Source: JBDTSW01 sp051004675
GTDB taxonomy: Bacteria > Actinomycetota > Thermoleophilia > Solirubrobacterales > 70-9
Assembly (NCBI GenBank): GCA_051004675.1
Contig: JBPCKC010000019.1
Coordinates: forward strand, 1 to 52,387
DNA: 52,387 nucleotides
Reading direction: 5' to 3'
Position numbers and translations under genes: made by a program. The notes under the pieces were generated by a model that did not search any database, was not told the origin of the DNA, and saw nothing but the letters and a program-made list of their open reading frames with translations. Each line of letters begins with the position of its first letter. The stretch's first letter is position 1. Positions 1-8,123 of the stretch are shown here, piece by piece.

Positions 1-1
1 C

Positions 2-1189
2 GAGTCCCCCAGCGTCGAGAACCTGACGCCGACCACCGAGATGTTCGAGACTGGCATCAAGGTCATCGATCTCCTCGCGCCCTACACCAAGGGCGGCAAG
101 GTCGGGCTGTTCGGCGGTGCCGGCGTCGGCAAGGCGGTGCTGATCCAGGAGCTCATCAACAACATCGCCCAGGAGCACGGCGGCCTCTCGGCCTTCTGCG
201 GAGTGGGCGAGCGCTCGCGCGAGGGCAACGACCTCTGGCTCGAGATGAGGGAGTCGGGCGTCATCGACAAGACGATGCTCGTCTTCGGCCAGATGAACGA
301 GCCGCCGGGCGCGCGCCTTCGCGTCGCGCTCTCCGGGCTGACCATGGCGGAGTACTTCCGTGAGGTCGGCGGCCAGGACGTGCTGCTCTTCATCGACAAC
401 ATCTTCCGGTTCGTCCAGGCGGGCTCGGAGGTATCGGCCCTGCTCGGCCGCATGCCGTCGGCGGTGGGCTACCAGCCCACTCTGGAGACCGAGATGGGCG
501 GCCTTCAGGAGCGGATCACGTCGACCCAGAAGGGCTCGGTCACCTCGATCCAGGCCGTCTACGTTCCGGCGGACGACCTCACGGACCCGGCGCCCGCCTC
601 GGTGTTCGCGCATCTGAACGCGACGACAACCCTCTCGCGCGGCATCTCCGAGAAGGGGATCTACCCCGCGGTCGACCCGCTCGACTCCTCCTCGACGATC
701 CTCAAGCCCGACGTCGTCGGCGAGGAGCACTACCGGACGGCAACCGAGGTCCAGGAGAACCTCCAGCGCTACAAGGAGCTGCAGGACATCATCGCGATCC
801 TCGGCATCGACGAGCTCTCCGACGAGGACAAGCAGACGGTGAACAGGGCGCGCAAGATCGAGCGCTTCCTGAGCCAGCCGTTCTTCGTCGCCGAGGCGTT
901 CACCGGTCGGTCGGGCGAGTACGTCCCGGTGGCCGACACGGTCCGCAGCTTCCGCGAGGTCCTCGACGGCAAGCACGACGACCTGTCGGAGGGCGCGTTC
1001 TACATGAAGGCCTCGATCGACCAGGTGCGCGACGCCAGCCCCGAGCGCGAATCAGGCGACGAGGGCGTCGAGCGCGAGGAGGCCGAGGCCGCCGAGCGCG
1101 AGGACGCCGAGGGCTCGGAGAACGGCGACGCCGAGGGCTCGGAGAACGGATCGGACGACGGCAACGGCTCGGACGACTCGGAGGAGTAG
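2..1189 (+). CDS. atpD: ATP synthase F1 beta subunit (5'-truncated by window edge)
   Basis: Catalytic beta subunit of the F1Fo ATP synthase, membrane-associated on the cytoplasmic side. The reading frame is open from base 2, so the first ATG at 41 is internal and the N-terminal barrel lies outside the window. Visible are the P-loop region (GLFGGAGVGKA), the GERSREGNDL segment, the LLFIDNIFRF Walker B strand and the LGRMPSAVGYQPTL stretch, all typical of AtpD. Two oddities: the P-loop ends GKA rather than the near-invariant GKT (codon GCG at 134-136), and after the usual C-terminal end (about base 1030) there is a tail of about 50 residues made mostly of Glu, Asp, Gly and Ser. atpC follows 3 nt later. 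The identity is certain; whether the P-loop change is real is not. Confidence 0.97.
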   Translation, partial: ESPSVENLTPTTEMFETGIKVIDLLAPYTKGGKVGLFGGAGVGKAVLIQELINNIAQEHGGLSAFCGVGERSREGNDLWLEMRESGVIDKTMLVFGQMNEPPGARLRVALSGLTMAEYFREVGGQDVLLFIDNIFRFVQAGSEVSALLGRMPSAVGYQPTLETEMGGLQERITSTQKGSVTSIQAVYVPADDLTDPAPASVFAHLNATTTLSRGISEKGIYPAVDPLDSSSTILKPDVVGEEHYRTATEVQENLQRYKELQDIIAILGIDELSDEDKQTVNRARKIERFLSQPFFVAEAFTGRSGEYVPVADTVRSFREVLDGKHDDLSEGAFYMKASIDQVRDASPERESGDEGVEREEAEAAEREDAEGSENGDAEGSENGSDDGNGSDDSEE

Positions 1190-1192
1190 CCG

Positions 1193-1612
1193 TTGGCTGA
1201 GGAGCACAAGCTCGAGGCCCAGGTCCTCACCCCGGAGGGACCCGTGTTCAAGGGCGAGCTCTTCATGCTCTCCACCCGTACGTCCGTCGGCGAGGTGGGC
1301 GTGCGCGCCCGCCACGCCCCGATGATCGCCCGGCTCGTTCCCTGCGAGCTGCGGCTGCATGAGTCGGACTCCGGAGAGCCCGAGCGCTTCGCCCAGGGCG
1401 AGGGCTGGATGGAGGTCTTCGCCAACCGCGTCCGCGTGCTCGTGGCGGAGGTAAAGTCGCCCGAGGACCTGGACGTGAGCGAGCTGAAGGAGCGTCTCTC
1501 CGAGGCGGAGCAGCGCGCGGAGGAGGCCGAGGATGGCTCGGCCGCCGAGGAGACCGCCGAGCGTGAGAAGGCCCGCTGCGAGGCCTTCATCCAGATCGCC
1601 GAATCAGGCTGA
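1193..1612 (+). CDS. atpC: ATP synthase F1 epsilon subunit
   Basis: Epsilon subunit of F1, which links the rotor to catalysis and can inhibit ATP hydrolysis. The start is a TTG 3 nt after the atpD stop. The N-terminal beta-sandwich is recognisable (LEAQVLTPEGPVFKGE, then GEVGVRARHAPMIARL), followed by a Glu/Ala-rich helical C-terminus. The 139-residue length is normal. In the standard order it is the last gene of the atp operon, which fits the gap of about 290 bp that follows. Confidence 0.95.
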   Translation: MAEEHKLEAQVLTPEGPVFKGELFMLSTRTSVGEVGVRARHAPMIARLVPCELRLHESDSGEPERFAQGEGWMEVFANRVRVLVAEVKSPEDLDVSELKERLSEAEQRAEEAEDGSAAEETAEREKARCEAFIQIAESG

Positions 1613-1902
1613 GCCGGGCACGACCGATGTTGCGGTAGCCGCTGGGCCGCCGAAAGCATCAGCCGTCGACGGGCGAGCGGCAGTCGCCCGCCGGGGGGAC
1701 GGGCCTCCGGCCCTCTTCTCCAAACGGGCATCCATGCCGGACAGAGCCCCCCGGGCGGCCGACCGCCGCACGCCCGTCTGAGCCCGAGTGTTGCGATTGA
1801 CCACCCATGAGGTGGTGAATCGCAACAAGCCGCCGCGGGTGACTGACGGGCTCGAGCGCGTGGCCGACGGCGAGTAGGCGGCCAACCCTCGATAATCCCC
1901 CG
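1613..1902. other. Intergenic region after atp operon
   Basis: About 290 bp between atpC and the M20 peptidase with no convincing ORF on either strand. It is GC-rich with several self-complementary stretches, the clearest being the hairpin at 1790-1826. The end of the atp transcript and the promoter of the next operon probably lie here, but I see no clear -35/-10 pair. Confidence 0.5.
1790..1826. repeat. Long intergenic hairpin
   Basis: Inverted repeat with 16-nt arms: GTTGCGATTGACCACC (1790-1805) and GGTGGTGAATCGCAAC (1811-1826), matching at 15 of 16 positions around a 5-nt loop CATGA. There is no U-tract after it, so it is not a textbook intrinsic terminator. It could be a REP-type element or an RNA structure at the end of the atp transcript. 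Confidence 0.7.
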
Positions 1903-3009
1903 ATCGCGTCCTCCGAGGAACAAGCTCTCACCGAGCGGCTGATCGCCTACGACACCTCCACCGAGGAAGGAATCCGTCAGTGCGCCGGGTTCGTCAAGGG
2001 ATGGCTCGACTCGCGCGACGTGGAGGCCGACCAGATGGGCATCCGCGGCCTGCCCGTCACGACCGCCGCCGTGGGTCCGGCCGGGGCGCCGACGGTCCTG
2101 CTGCACGGACACATCGACGTCGTGCCGGGTCGCCCTGAGCAGTTCCACCCGCGCGTCGACGGCGACAGGCTGCGGGGCCGCGGGGCGTACGACATGAAGG
2201 GCGCGGTGGCGGCGCTGCTGCTCGCGATGGCCGACCTGCGCGAGCAGGAGGGCGTCCGCGTGCTGCTGGGCATCGTTCCCGACGAGGAGTCGGAGGAGGA
2301 GGTCGAGCGCGGGGGGGACCTGCTGGTGGAGAACGGCTTTCGCGGCGACTTCGCGATCACGGGCGAGCCCACGAATATGCACATCGGAGTGGCCGCGAAG
2401 GGAGTCCTGGCCATGCGCCTCGAGGTCACGGGGCGGGCGGCGCACGGAGCCACGCCGTGGCTGGGCGAGAACGCGATCCTCAAGGCGATCGAGGTATTCC
2501 GGGGAATCGAGTCGCTACCGTTCGCGAGCCGCAGCTCCGAGCTGTTCGACCGGCCATCCATCAACCTCGGCCGCATCCTCGGAGGAGACGCCCTCAACAA
2601 GGTGCCCGACACGTGCTACATCGACGTCGACGTCCGCTACCTGCCGGAGCAGGACCCTCGTGAGATCCTCGCCGAGGTTGGGACGCTGCCCGAGTCCAAG
2701 GTGATCTCGACCTTCTCACGCCCGCCGGCGGCGGTCGACCCTGGGTCCGTCTACGTGCGGAGCCTCTGCGCCGCCGCCGCGCGCCATCACGCAGAGGGCG
2801 TCACCAGCGTCGGCCGCGACGGAGCCTCCGACGCGGTGTCCTTCCTGCGCGTCGGCATACCCGCGGTCGAGTTCGGACCCCTGGGCGCGGGCCATCACGG
2901 CCCCGACGAATGGGTCTCGATCTCCTCCCTCGCCAGCTACCGCCGCGCGATCGTCGACTTCGTCGACACGCTTCCGGCGATGCTCGCCGAGGAGGACGCC
3001 AGCCGATGA
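1903..3009 (+). CDS. M20-family metallopeptidase (ArgE/DapE/ACY1-like)
   Basis: Zinc-dependent amidohydrolase of the M20 family, which includes acetylornithine deacetylase and succinyl-diaminopimelate desuccinylase; the substrate cannot be told. Metal-site motifs are visible: LLHGHIDVVPG, RGAYDMKGAVAALL, PDEESEEE, ITGEP, and a C-terminal GAGHHGPDEW. The usual N-terminal helix (LTERLIAYDTSTEEG) is encoded upstream of the first standard start (GTG at 2020), yet no ATG, GTG or TTG exists in frame between the stop at 1840 and 2020. The best-placed codon is ATC at 1903 (reads x-ASSEEQALTERL), so the gene either uses a rare start or carries an ATG-to-ATC change. It overlaps the next gene by ATGA, which implies an operon with the LCP protein. 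Confidence 0.85.
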   Translation: MASSEEQALTERLIAYDTSTEEGIRQCAGFVKGWLDSRDVEADQMGIRGLPVTTAAVGPAGAPTVLLHGHIDVVPGRPEQFHPRVDGDRLRGRGAYDMKGAVAALLLAMADLREQEGVRVLLGIVPDEESEEEVERGGDLLVENGFRGDFAITGEPTNMHIGVAAKGVLAMRLEVTGRAAHGATPWLGENAILKAIEVFRGIESLPFASRSSELFDRPSINLGRILGGDALNKVPDTCYIDVDVRYLPEQDPREILAEVGTLPESKVISTFSRPPAAVDPGSVYVRSLCAAAARHHAEGVTSVGRDGASDAVSFLRVGIPAVEFGPLGAGHHGPDEWVSISSLASYRRAIVDFVDTLPAMLAEEDASR

Positions 3010-5750
3010 CGCCCGGCGCGTTCGACGGCGACCATCCCGAGGACGAGCAGGAAGACGAGACCCCGGGCGTGGACGCACCGAGCGCGGGGTCAGATCCCGA
3101 CGAACAACCGAGCGCGGAGTCAGATCCCGACGACCAACCGAGCGCGGGGTCAGATCCCGACGTAGTGGCGGAAGGCCGCGAACCAGACCAAGCCGAGGGG
3201 TCTGACCCCACGAGCGACGACCCCACGAGCGACGACCCCACGAGCGACGACCCCACGAGCGACGACCCCACGCCCGACGACCCCACGCCCGACGACCCCA
3301 CGCCCGACGACGCCGCCCCCGACGATCCTCTCCTCGACCCCCCTCCGGCAACCTGGGCGGGGCGCCAAGGCTGGAGTGGCCTGCCCGACGAGGACGAGGA
3401 CGAGGAAGGCGACGGCGAGGACGACGCGCCCGACGAAGAGGGCGACGAGATCGAGGTCGAGACGGGGCTGACCGACGAGTTTGACTCCCTCGAGCAGGAG
3501 CTCGCCGACGACCTCGAGACCGAGCTCGCCGGCGAGCACGAGATCCCGGACCTGCCCGACCCGGAACCACCGCCCGACCCCCCCGCCGAGGCCCTGGCCG
3601 ACGAAGGCCCCGACCCCGCCGACGAATTCGAGTTCGACGAGGAGGACGAAGCCGAGGACGCGCCCCCGGAAGCACCGAGCGCGGGGTCAGATCCCGAACA
3701 ACCGAGCGCGGAGTCAGATCCCGACGAAGAGCCGAGCGCGGAGTCAGATCCCGAACAACCGAGCGCGGAGTCAGATCCCGACGAACAACCGAGCGCGGGG
3801 TCAGATCCCGACGTAGTGGCGGAAGGCCGCGAACCAGACCAAGCCGAGGGGTCTGACCCCACGAGCGACGACCCCACGCCCGACCCCACGCCCGACGACC
3901 CCACGCCCGACCCCACGCCCGACGACCCCGCGCCTGGCGCCGTCCCCGCCGGCGCCTCTGCAGCGGCCGGCGCCACGACCGAGGTGGACACCCTCGCCGT
4001 CGCCGACCAGGAGGAGGCGAGGGAGGCCGCCCTTGAGGGCCTGCGCAATCGCACCGCCGAGCACACCAAGAAGCGCGGGGTGACGGACCCGGGCAAGGCG
4101 CCGGCGCCCGCCGCGGCAGCGGACCCGCAGGAGGCGGAGGATTCCGACGGGGAGCCCGAGGGTGCCGCCGCCGCCACGGCCGCCGCTCCCGCGCACGGAA
4201 CGCCCGCAACGGCCAGCGCGGAGAAGCCCCCCCGGGCCGGCCTGTGGGCGCGGTTCATGGCCGCGTCGTTTCTGATCGTCGCCTCGATGGCGGCCGCCAC
4301 GGCCGTTTCGATCCTGGTCTATCTCACCGACATCGCAAAGGGCCTCGGGGGGCTCCCCGGCCTCGAGGACCAGCTGGCCGAAATCGACGAGGACGCCCAG
4401 AACTTCCTCATCATCGGCTCCGACGTCCGGCCGGATCAGTCCTCAAAGGGCCTTTCCGACACGACGATGCTGCTGCGCATCGACCCCGACAGCAACATCA
4501 TCACGCAGCTTTCGATCCCGCGTGACCTGCGGGTGAACATCCCGGGCCACGGCGTCGACAGGTTCAACGCCGCCTACGCCTACGGTGGGCCCAAGCTGAC
4601 GCTCGAGGTCGTCAAGCAGATCACGGGCGACCGCATTCCGATCAATCACGTGGTCAACGTGGACTTCAACGGCTTCGCCGACGCGGTGGACGCGATCGGT
4701 TGCGTCTACATGGACATTGACCGCCACTACTTCAACGACAACGCCACGGCCGCTTCCTTCGCCGAGCAGTACGCCGAGATCGATATCCAGGCGGGCTACC
4801 AACGGCTCTGCGGCTTCAAGGCGCTCCAGTACGTCCGGTACCGCCACGAGGACAACGACATCGTCCGCGCGGCGCGCCAACAGGGCTTCCTGCGCGAAGC
4901 GCGCCAGAAGGTGCCCCCGGGCAAGCTGCTGGACGAGCGCGACAAGCTGATCGAGATCTTCAAGGACTACACGACCTCCGACATCAACGACTCGGGGACG
5001 CTGGTCGAGCTGTTCAAGCTGATGCTCGACGCGCGCAACGCGCAGATCACGCAGGTCAACTTCCCCTTCGACAGCCTCGATGCGCAGGGCTACGTGACGG
5101 CCAGCGACGCGCCGCTGCGCGACGCCGTCGACCAGTTCCTGGGCGAGTCCGGCCCCATGATCGGCGCGCCCAAGCCGGACGCGCCGGAGGACGGCGGGGA
5201 TAAGAGCCAGGACGGCGAGCCAAATCGCCGACCCGACCCGGAGCCCAAGCCCGAGCCGAAGCCCCAGCAGTCGGCGGAGCAGCTCGCGGCGGCCGAGATG
5301 ATCGATGCGACGGTGGCCGCGCAGCAGTACGCGGCGGCCATCGGTGACCAGGGTGGGGACCGGCTGAAGTTCCCCATCCTCTACCCGACTCGCGTGCAGC
5401 CAGGGTCGATGCTGTCCGACGACTCGCGCTACTTCGGCATCGACGGCGGCGACGACAAGCTCTACCACGGGTACAAGTTCGTGGTCTCGCGCCCGGGCAG
5501 CACTTACCCGACGGCCTACTACGGTGTCTCGGGGACCGACTGGGTGAACGCCCCGCTCTTCGCGAATCCCAGCGAGCGGCGCAAGATCGGCGAGCGTGAG
5601 TACCTGTTCTTCTACGACGGCGGCCGTCTGCGGATGCTCGCGTTCCAGCGCGGCGACGCCATGTACTGGGTCACGAACACCCTCGACAAGCTGCTCACCG
5701 AGCCCCAGATGATCGCGATCGCGCAGAACCTGCGCGAGGCCGGGACCTAG
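3006..5750 (+). CDS. LytR-CpsA-Psr (LCP) family protein with repetitive acidic N-terminus
   Basis: LCP enzymes transfer undecaprenyl-linked glycopolymers to peptidoglycan on the outer face of the membrane. ATG at 3006 overlaps the M20 stop (ATGA). Of about 914 residues, the first 410 or so are a low-complexity Asp/Pro/Ser/Glu region with tandem PSAGSDPD- and DDPTS-type repeats. A single membrane helix follows (about 415-440, FMAASFLIVASMAAATAV), then the LCP domain (about 458-700) with FLIIGSDVR, SDTTMLLRIDP, LSIPRDLRV and YVRYRHEDND, the Arg/Asp set that binds the polyprenyl phosphate. A Pro/Lys-rich linker and a C-terminal domain of about 150 residues complete it. By usual topology the acidic N-terminus would be cytoplasmic. 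The sugar-nucleotide genes downstream fit a role in wall glycopolymer assembly. Confidence 0.92.
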   Translation: MTPGAFDGDHPEDEQEDETPGVDAPSAGSDPDEQPSAESDPDDQPSAGSDPDVVAEGREPDQAEGSDPTSDDPTSDDPTSDDPTSDDPTPDDPTPDDPTPDDAAPDDPLLDPPPATWAGRQGWSGLPDEDEDEEGDGEDDAPDEEGDEIEVETGLTDEFDSLEQELADDLETELAGEHEIPDLPDPEPPPDPPAEALADEGPDPADEFEFDEEDEAEDAPPEAPSAGSDPEQPSAESDPDEEPSAESDPEQPSAESDPDEQPSAGSDPDVVAEGREPDQAEGSDPTSDDPTPDPTPDDPTPDPTPDDPAPGAVPAGASAAAGATTEVDTLAVADQEEAREAALEGLRNRTAEHTKKRGVTDPGKAPAPAAAADPQEAEDSDGEPEGAAAATAAAPAHGTPATASAEKPPRAGLWARFMAASFLIVASMAAATAVSILVYLTDIAKGLGGLPGLEDQLAEIDEDAQNFLIIGSDVRPDQSSKGLSDTTMLLRIDPDSNIITQLSIPRDLRVNIPGHGVDRFNAAYAYGGPKLTLEVVKQITGDRIPINHVVNVDFNGFADAVDAIGCVYMDIDRHYFNDNATAASFAEQYAEIDIQAGYQRLCGFKALQYVRYRHEDNDIVRAARQQGFLREARQKVPPGKLLDERDKLIEIFKDYTTSDINDSGTLVELFKLMLDARNAQITQVNFPFDSLDAQGYVTASDAPLRDAVDQFLGESGPMIGAPKPDAPEDGGDKSQDGEPNRRPDPEPKPEPKPQQSAEQLAAAEMIDATVAAQQYAAAIGDQGGDRLKFPILYPTRVQPGSMLSDDSRYFGIDGGDDKLYHGYKFVVSRPGSTYPTAYYGVSGTDWVNAPLFANPSERRKIGEREYLFFYDGGRLRMLAFQRGDAMYWVTNTLDKLLTEPQMIAIAQNLREAGT
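3081..3318. repeat. In-frame tandem repeat array I inside the LCP gene
   Basis: Three 30-bp units starting AGCGCGGGGTCAGATCCCGA (3081, 3111, 3141; each encodes SAG/ESDPDxxP), a linker with the palindrome GGGGTCTGACCCC (3197-3209), then 15-bp units GACGACCCCACGAGC and GACGACCCCACGCCC encoding DDPTS and DDPTP. All units keep the reading frame. Bases 3135-3227 recur exactly at 3786-3878. Confidence 0.9.
3676..3930. repeat. In-frame tandem repeat array II inside the LCP gene
   Basis: Second array of the same design: five copies of the GAGCGCGGRGTCAGATCCC unit in 27- or 30-bp spacing, the same linker with the palindrome GGGGTCTGACCCC (3848-3860), then DDPTP/DPTP units. The 93 bp at 3786-3878 are identical to 3135-3227; the offset is 651 bp, a multiple of three. 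Confidence 0.9.
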
Positions 5751-5791
5751 GTACCCTCCGCGACCCGCGGGGGCGCCCGCGAGCGAGACCG

Positions 5792-7075
5792 ATGAGCGAG
5801 CGAAACGATGCGATAGGAGTGGTCGGGGTCGGCTGGGTCGGCCTGGTCACGGCCGCCTGCTTCGCCGATCTCGGCCGCGACGTGGTCGCGATGGACGTGG
5901 ACGAGGGCAAGGTCGCCGGGCTGCGCAAGGGCGAGGTGACCATGCACGAGCCGGGAATCGGCGAGCTCCTCGAGCGCAACCGCGAGCGCCTCACCTTCAC
6001 TACCGACATGGACGAGGCGCTCGGACGCTCCCGCCTGCTGTTCTGCTGCGTGGACACCCCTCCCACCTACTCCGGCGACGCCGACCTCTCGCGGGTTCAG
6101 GCCGTGGTGGGGAAGCTCGCGGAGGGAGGCGAGCACGCGTTGGTGATGAAGTCCACTGTCCCGGCCGGCACCGGCGCCGCGATCCGCCGCGAGAAGCCCT
6201 CGCTGGCCTACGTCTCGTGCCCCGAGTTCCTGAAGGAGGGCTCCGCGGTCGAGGATTTCCTGCATCCCGACCGCGTGGTGATCGGTGCCGATCCCGAAGG
6301 CGCATGGGCCGCCGACGCCGTCGAGGAGCTCTACCGGCCGCTCGGCGTTGAGGTGGTTCGCACCGACGTCGCCTCGGCGGAGATGATCAAGCTCGCCTCG
6401 AACGCCTTCCTCGCGACCAAGATCTCCTTCATCAACGAGATCGCCAACGTCTCCGAGGAGGTCGGCGCCGACGTCACCGAGGTAGCGCGCGGCATGGGCC
6501 TGGACAGCCGCATCGGCCCCTCCTTCCTCAACGCCGGCATTGGGTTCGGCGGTTCGTGCTTTCCAAAGGACACGACCGCGCTGAAGCAGCTGGCGGGCAA
6601 CACCGGCTACCACTTCCAGCTCCTCAACTCGGTCATCGAGGTCAACGAGCTTCAGAAGCGGAGGGTGCTGAAGAAGCTCGAGAAGCACCTCGGCTCGCTG
6701 GCGGGCAAGCGCGTGGCGCTGCTCGGGCTGGCGTTCAAGCCGAACACCGACGACATGCGCGAGGCGTCAAGCCTGGTCCTCTCGGCGCGGCTCCAGGGAG
6801 AGGGCGCCAAGGTCACCGCCTTCGACCCGGTGGCCACGGAGCGGGCGCGCGAGCTGCTGGCGGACGTGGAGATGGCGACCTCGGCCGAGGCGGCGCTCGA
6901 GGGCGCCGACGCCGCGATCCTGGTCACCGAGTGGCCCGAGTTCGCCGAGCTCGACTGGGCTGGGCTCGTGGGCAGGATGTCCACCCCGCTGCTGGTCGAC
7001 GGCCGCAACTTCCTCGATCCGGCGGCGCTGCGGGACGCCGGTTTCACCTACGAGGGAATCGGCCGCCCCGGCTGA
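5792..7075 (+). CDS. ugd: UDP-glucose 6-dehydrogenase
   Basis: Oxidises UDP-glucose to UDP-glucuronate with two NAD+, supplying uronic acid for envelope polysaccharides. The N-terminal Rossmann motif VVGVGWVGLVTAACFADLG is followed by the dimerisation helix (EMIKLASNAFLATKISFINE) and the catalytic-Cys motif GFGGSCFPKD (Cys256). The C-terminal UDP-binding domain has LGLAFKPNTDDMREA. The length of 427 residues is normal for UGD. A GDP-mannose dehydrogenase is the closest alternative, but the neighbours do not decide it. It starts 41 nt after the LCP gene and ends 7 nt before the next sugar gene, probably one transcript. Confidence 0.93.
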   Translation: MSERNDAIGVVGVGWVGLVTAACFADLGRDVVAMDVDEGKVAGLRKGEVTMHEPGIGELLERNRERLTFTTDMDEALGRSRLLFCCVDTPPTYSGDADLSRVQAVVGKLAEGGEHALVMKSTVPAGTGAAIRREKPSLAYVSCPEFLKEGSAVEDFLHPDRVVIGADPEGAWAADAVEELYRPLGVEVVRTDVASAEMIKLASNAFLATKISFINEIANVSEEVGADVTEVARGMGLDSRIGPSFLNAGIGFGGSCFPKDTTALKQLAGNTGYHFQLLNSVIEVNELQKRRVLKKLEKHLGSLAGKRVALLGLAFKPNTDDMREASSLVLSARLQGEGAKVTAFDPVATERARELLADVEMATSAEAALEGADAAILVTEWPEFAELDWAGLVGRMSTPLLVDGRNFLDPAALRDAGFTYEGIGRPG

Positions 7076-7082
7076 GGCCCGC

Positions 7083-8123
7083 ATGCAGGCAGTCGTACTC
7101 GTCGGGGGAGAGGGAACCCGGCTGCGGCCGCTGACCCTCACGCGTCCGAAGCCGGCGTTGCGCCTGGTGGATCGGCCGTTCATCCGGTTCATGGTCGACT
7201 GGCTCGCCGCTCACGGCGTCGACGAGGTGATCATGGCCTGCGGCTTCCGAGCCGAGCTCCTGCGCGAGGCGCTCGGGGACGGTGGCGAAGGCGGGCCGCC
7301 CATCCGCTACGTCGAGGAACCGGAGCCGCTCGGCACCGGCGGGCCGCTGCGGCTCGCGGCCGAGGAGGTCGGCCTGGACGGGCGTTTCCTCGCCCTGAAC
7401 GGAGACGTGCTCACCGACCTGGACCTCACCGCGCTGATCGAGGCGCACGAGGCGGCTGGAGCGGCCGCGACGCTGGCGCTTCACCCCGTGGCGGACCCCA
7501 GCTCATACGGCCTCGTCCTGACCGGGGCGGACGGGGCCGTCGAGGCGTTCGTGGAGAAGCCCGATCCCGGTGAGATCTCGACCGACGAGATCAGCGCGGG
7601 CGCCTACGTCCTCGAGCCCGGCGTGCTGGACCTGATCCCGCCGGGGCGCGCTTGCTCGATCGAGCGGCAGGTCTTCCCGCGCCTGGTCGGTGAGGGTCTG
7701 TACGGTCAGCGGCTCGAGGGCTACTGGATGGACATCGGGACACCTGAGCGCTACCTCCAGGCAAGCTGGGACATCCTCGAGTGCCGCGTGGCCACAGACG
7801 TCCCCGCCGAGCCGGGAGGCGCCGCCACCCTGATCGAGGACGGCTGTGAGGTCGCCACCGACGCCACGGTCGGCCCGCGCGCCGTTCTCGGCGCAGACTC
7901 GCGCGTGGGAGCCGGCGCCCGGGTGATGGGCTCGGTGCTCGACTCGGGTTGCACGATCGGCGACGGCGCCACCGTTGACGGCGCGATTCTGGGGCGCGGC
8001 GTCGAGGTGGGAGCCGGGGCGCGAATCGCGGCGGGCGCGGTTATCGGCGACGGCGCGCGTGTCAAGGCCTCCTCACAGGTGGCGGGCGATGCCCGCGTGG
8101 CCCCGGGCGAGGTCGCCGGATGA
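7083..8123 (+). CDS. NDP-sugar pyrophosphorylase (mannose-1-P guanylyltransferase/GlmU-like)
   Basis: Sugar-1-phosphate nucleotidyltransferase. The N-terminal GT-A-like domain carries the signature GGEGTRLRPLTLTRPKP, then EPLGTGGPL and NGDVLTDLD, which bind nucleotide and metal, and VEKPDPGEIS. From about residue 245 a left-handed beta-helix of hexapeptide repeats (VGAGARV, IGDGATVDG) follows, as in GlmU- and GMPP-type enzymes. Substrate is not certain: GDP-mannose, UDP- or dTDP-glucose are all possible, though the isomerase overlapping its 3' end by ATGA favours glucose/mannose phosphate metabolism. Confidence 0.9.
   Translation: MQAVVLVGGEGTRLRPLTLTRPKPALRLVDRPFIRFMVDWLAAHGVDEVIMACGFRAELLREALGDGGEGGPPIRYVEEPEPLGTGGPLRLAAEEVGLDGRFLALNGDVLTDLDLTALIEAHEAAGAAATLALHPVADPSSYGLVLTGADGAVEAFVEKPDPGEISTDEISAGAYVLEPGVLDLIPPGRACSIERQVFPRLVGEGLYGQRLEGYWMDIGTPERYLQASWDILECRVATDVPAEPGGAATLIEDGCEVATDATVGPRAVLGADSRVGAGARVMGSVLDSGCTIGDGATVDGAILGRGVEVGAGARIAAGAVIGDGARVKASSQVAGDARVAPGEVAG

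Noticed and set aside
3150..3539. Long reverse-strand ORFs made of GVV-repeats opposite the LCP gene
   Set aside because: They are antisense shadows of the tandem repeats; the forward frame has the membrane helix and LCP motifs.
3081..3930. CRISPR array
   Set aside because: Repeats are tandem, 15-30 bp, without unique spacers, and keep the LCP reading frame.
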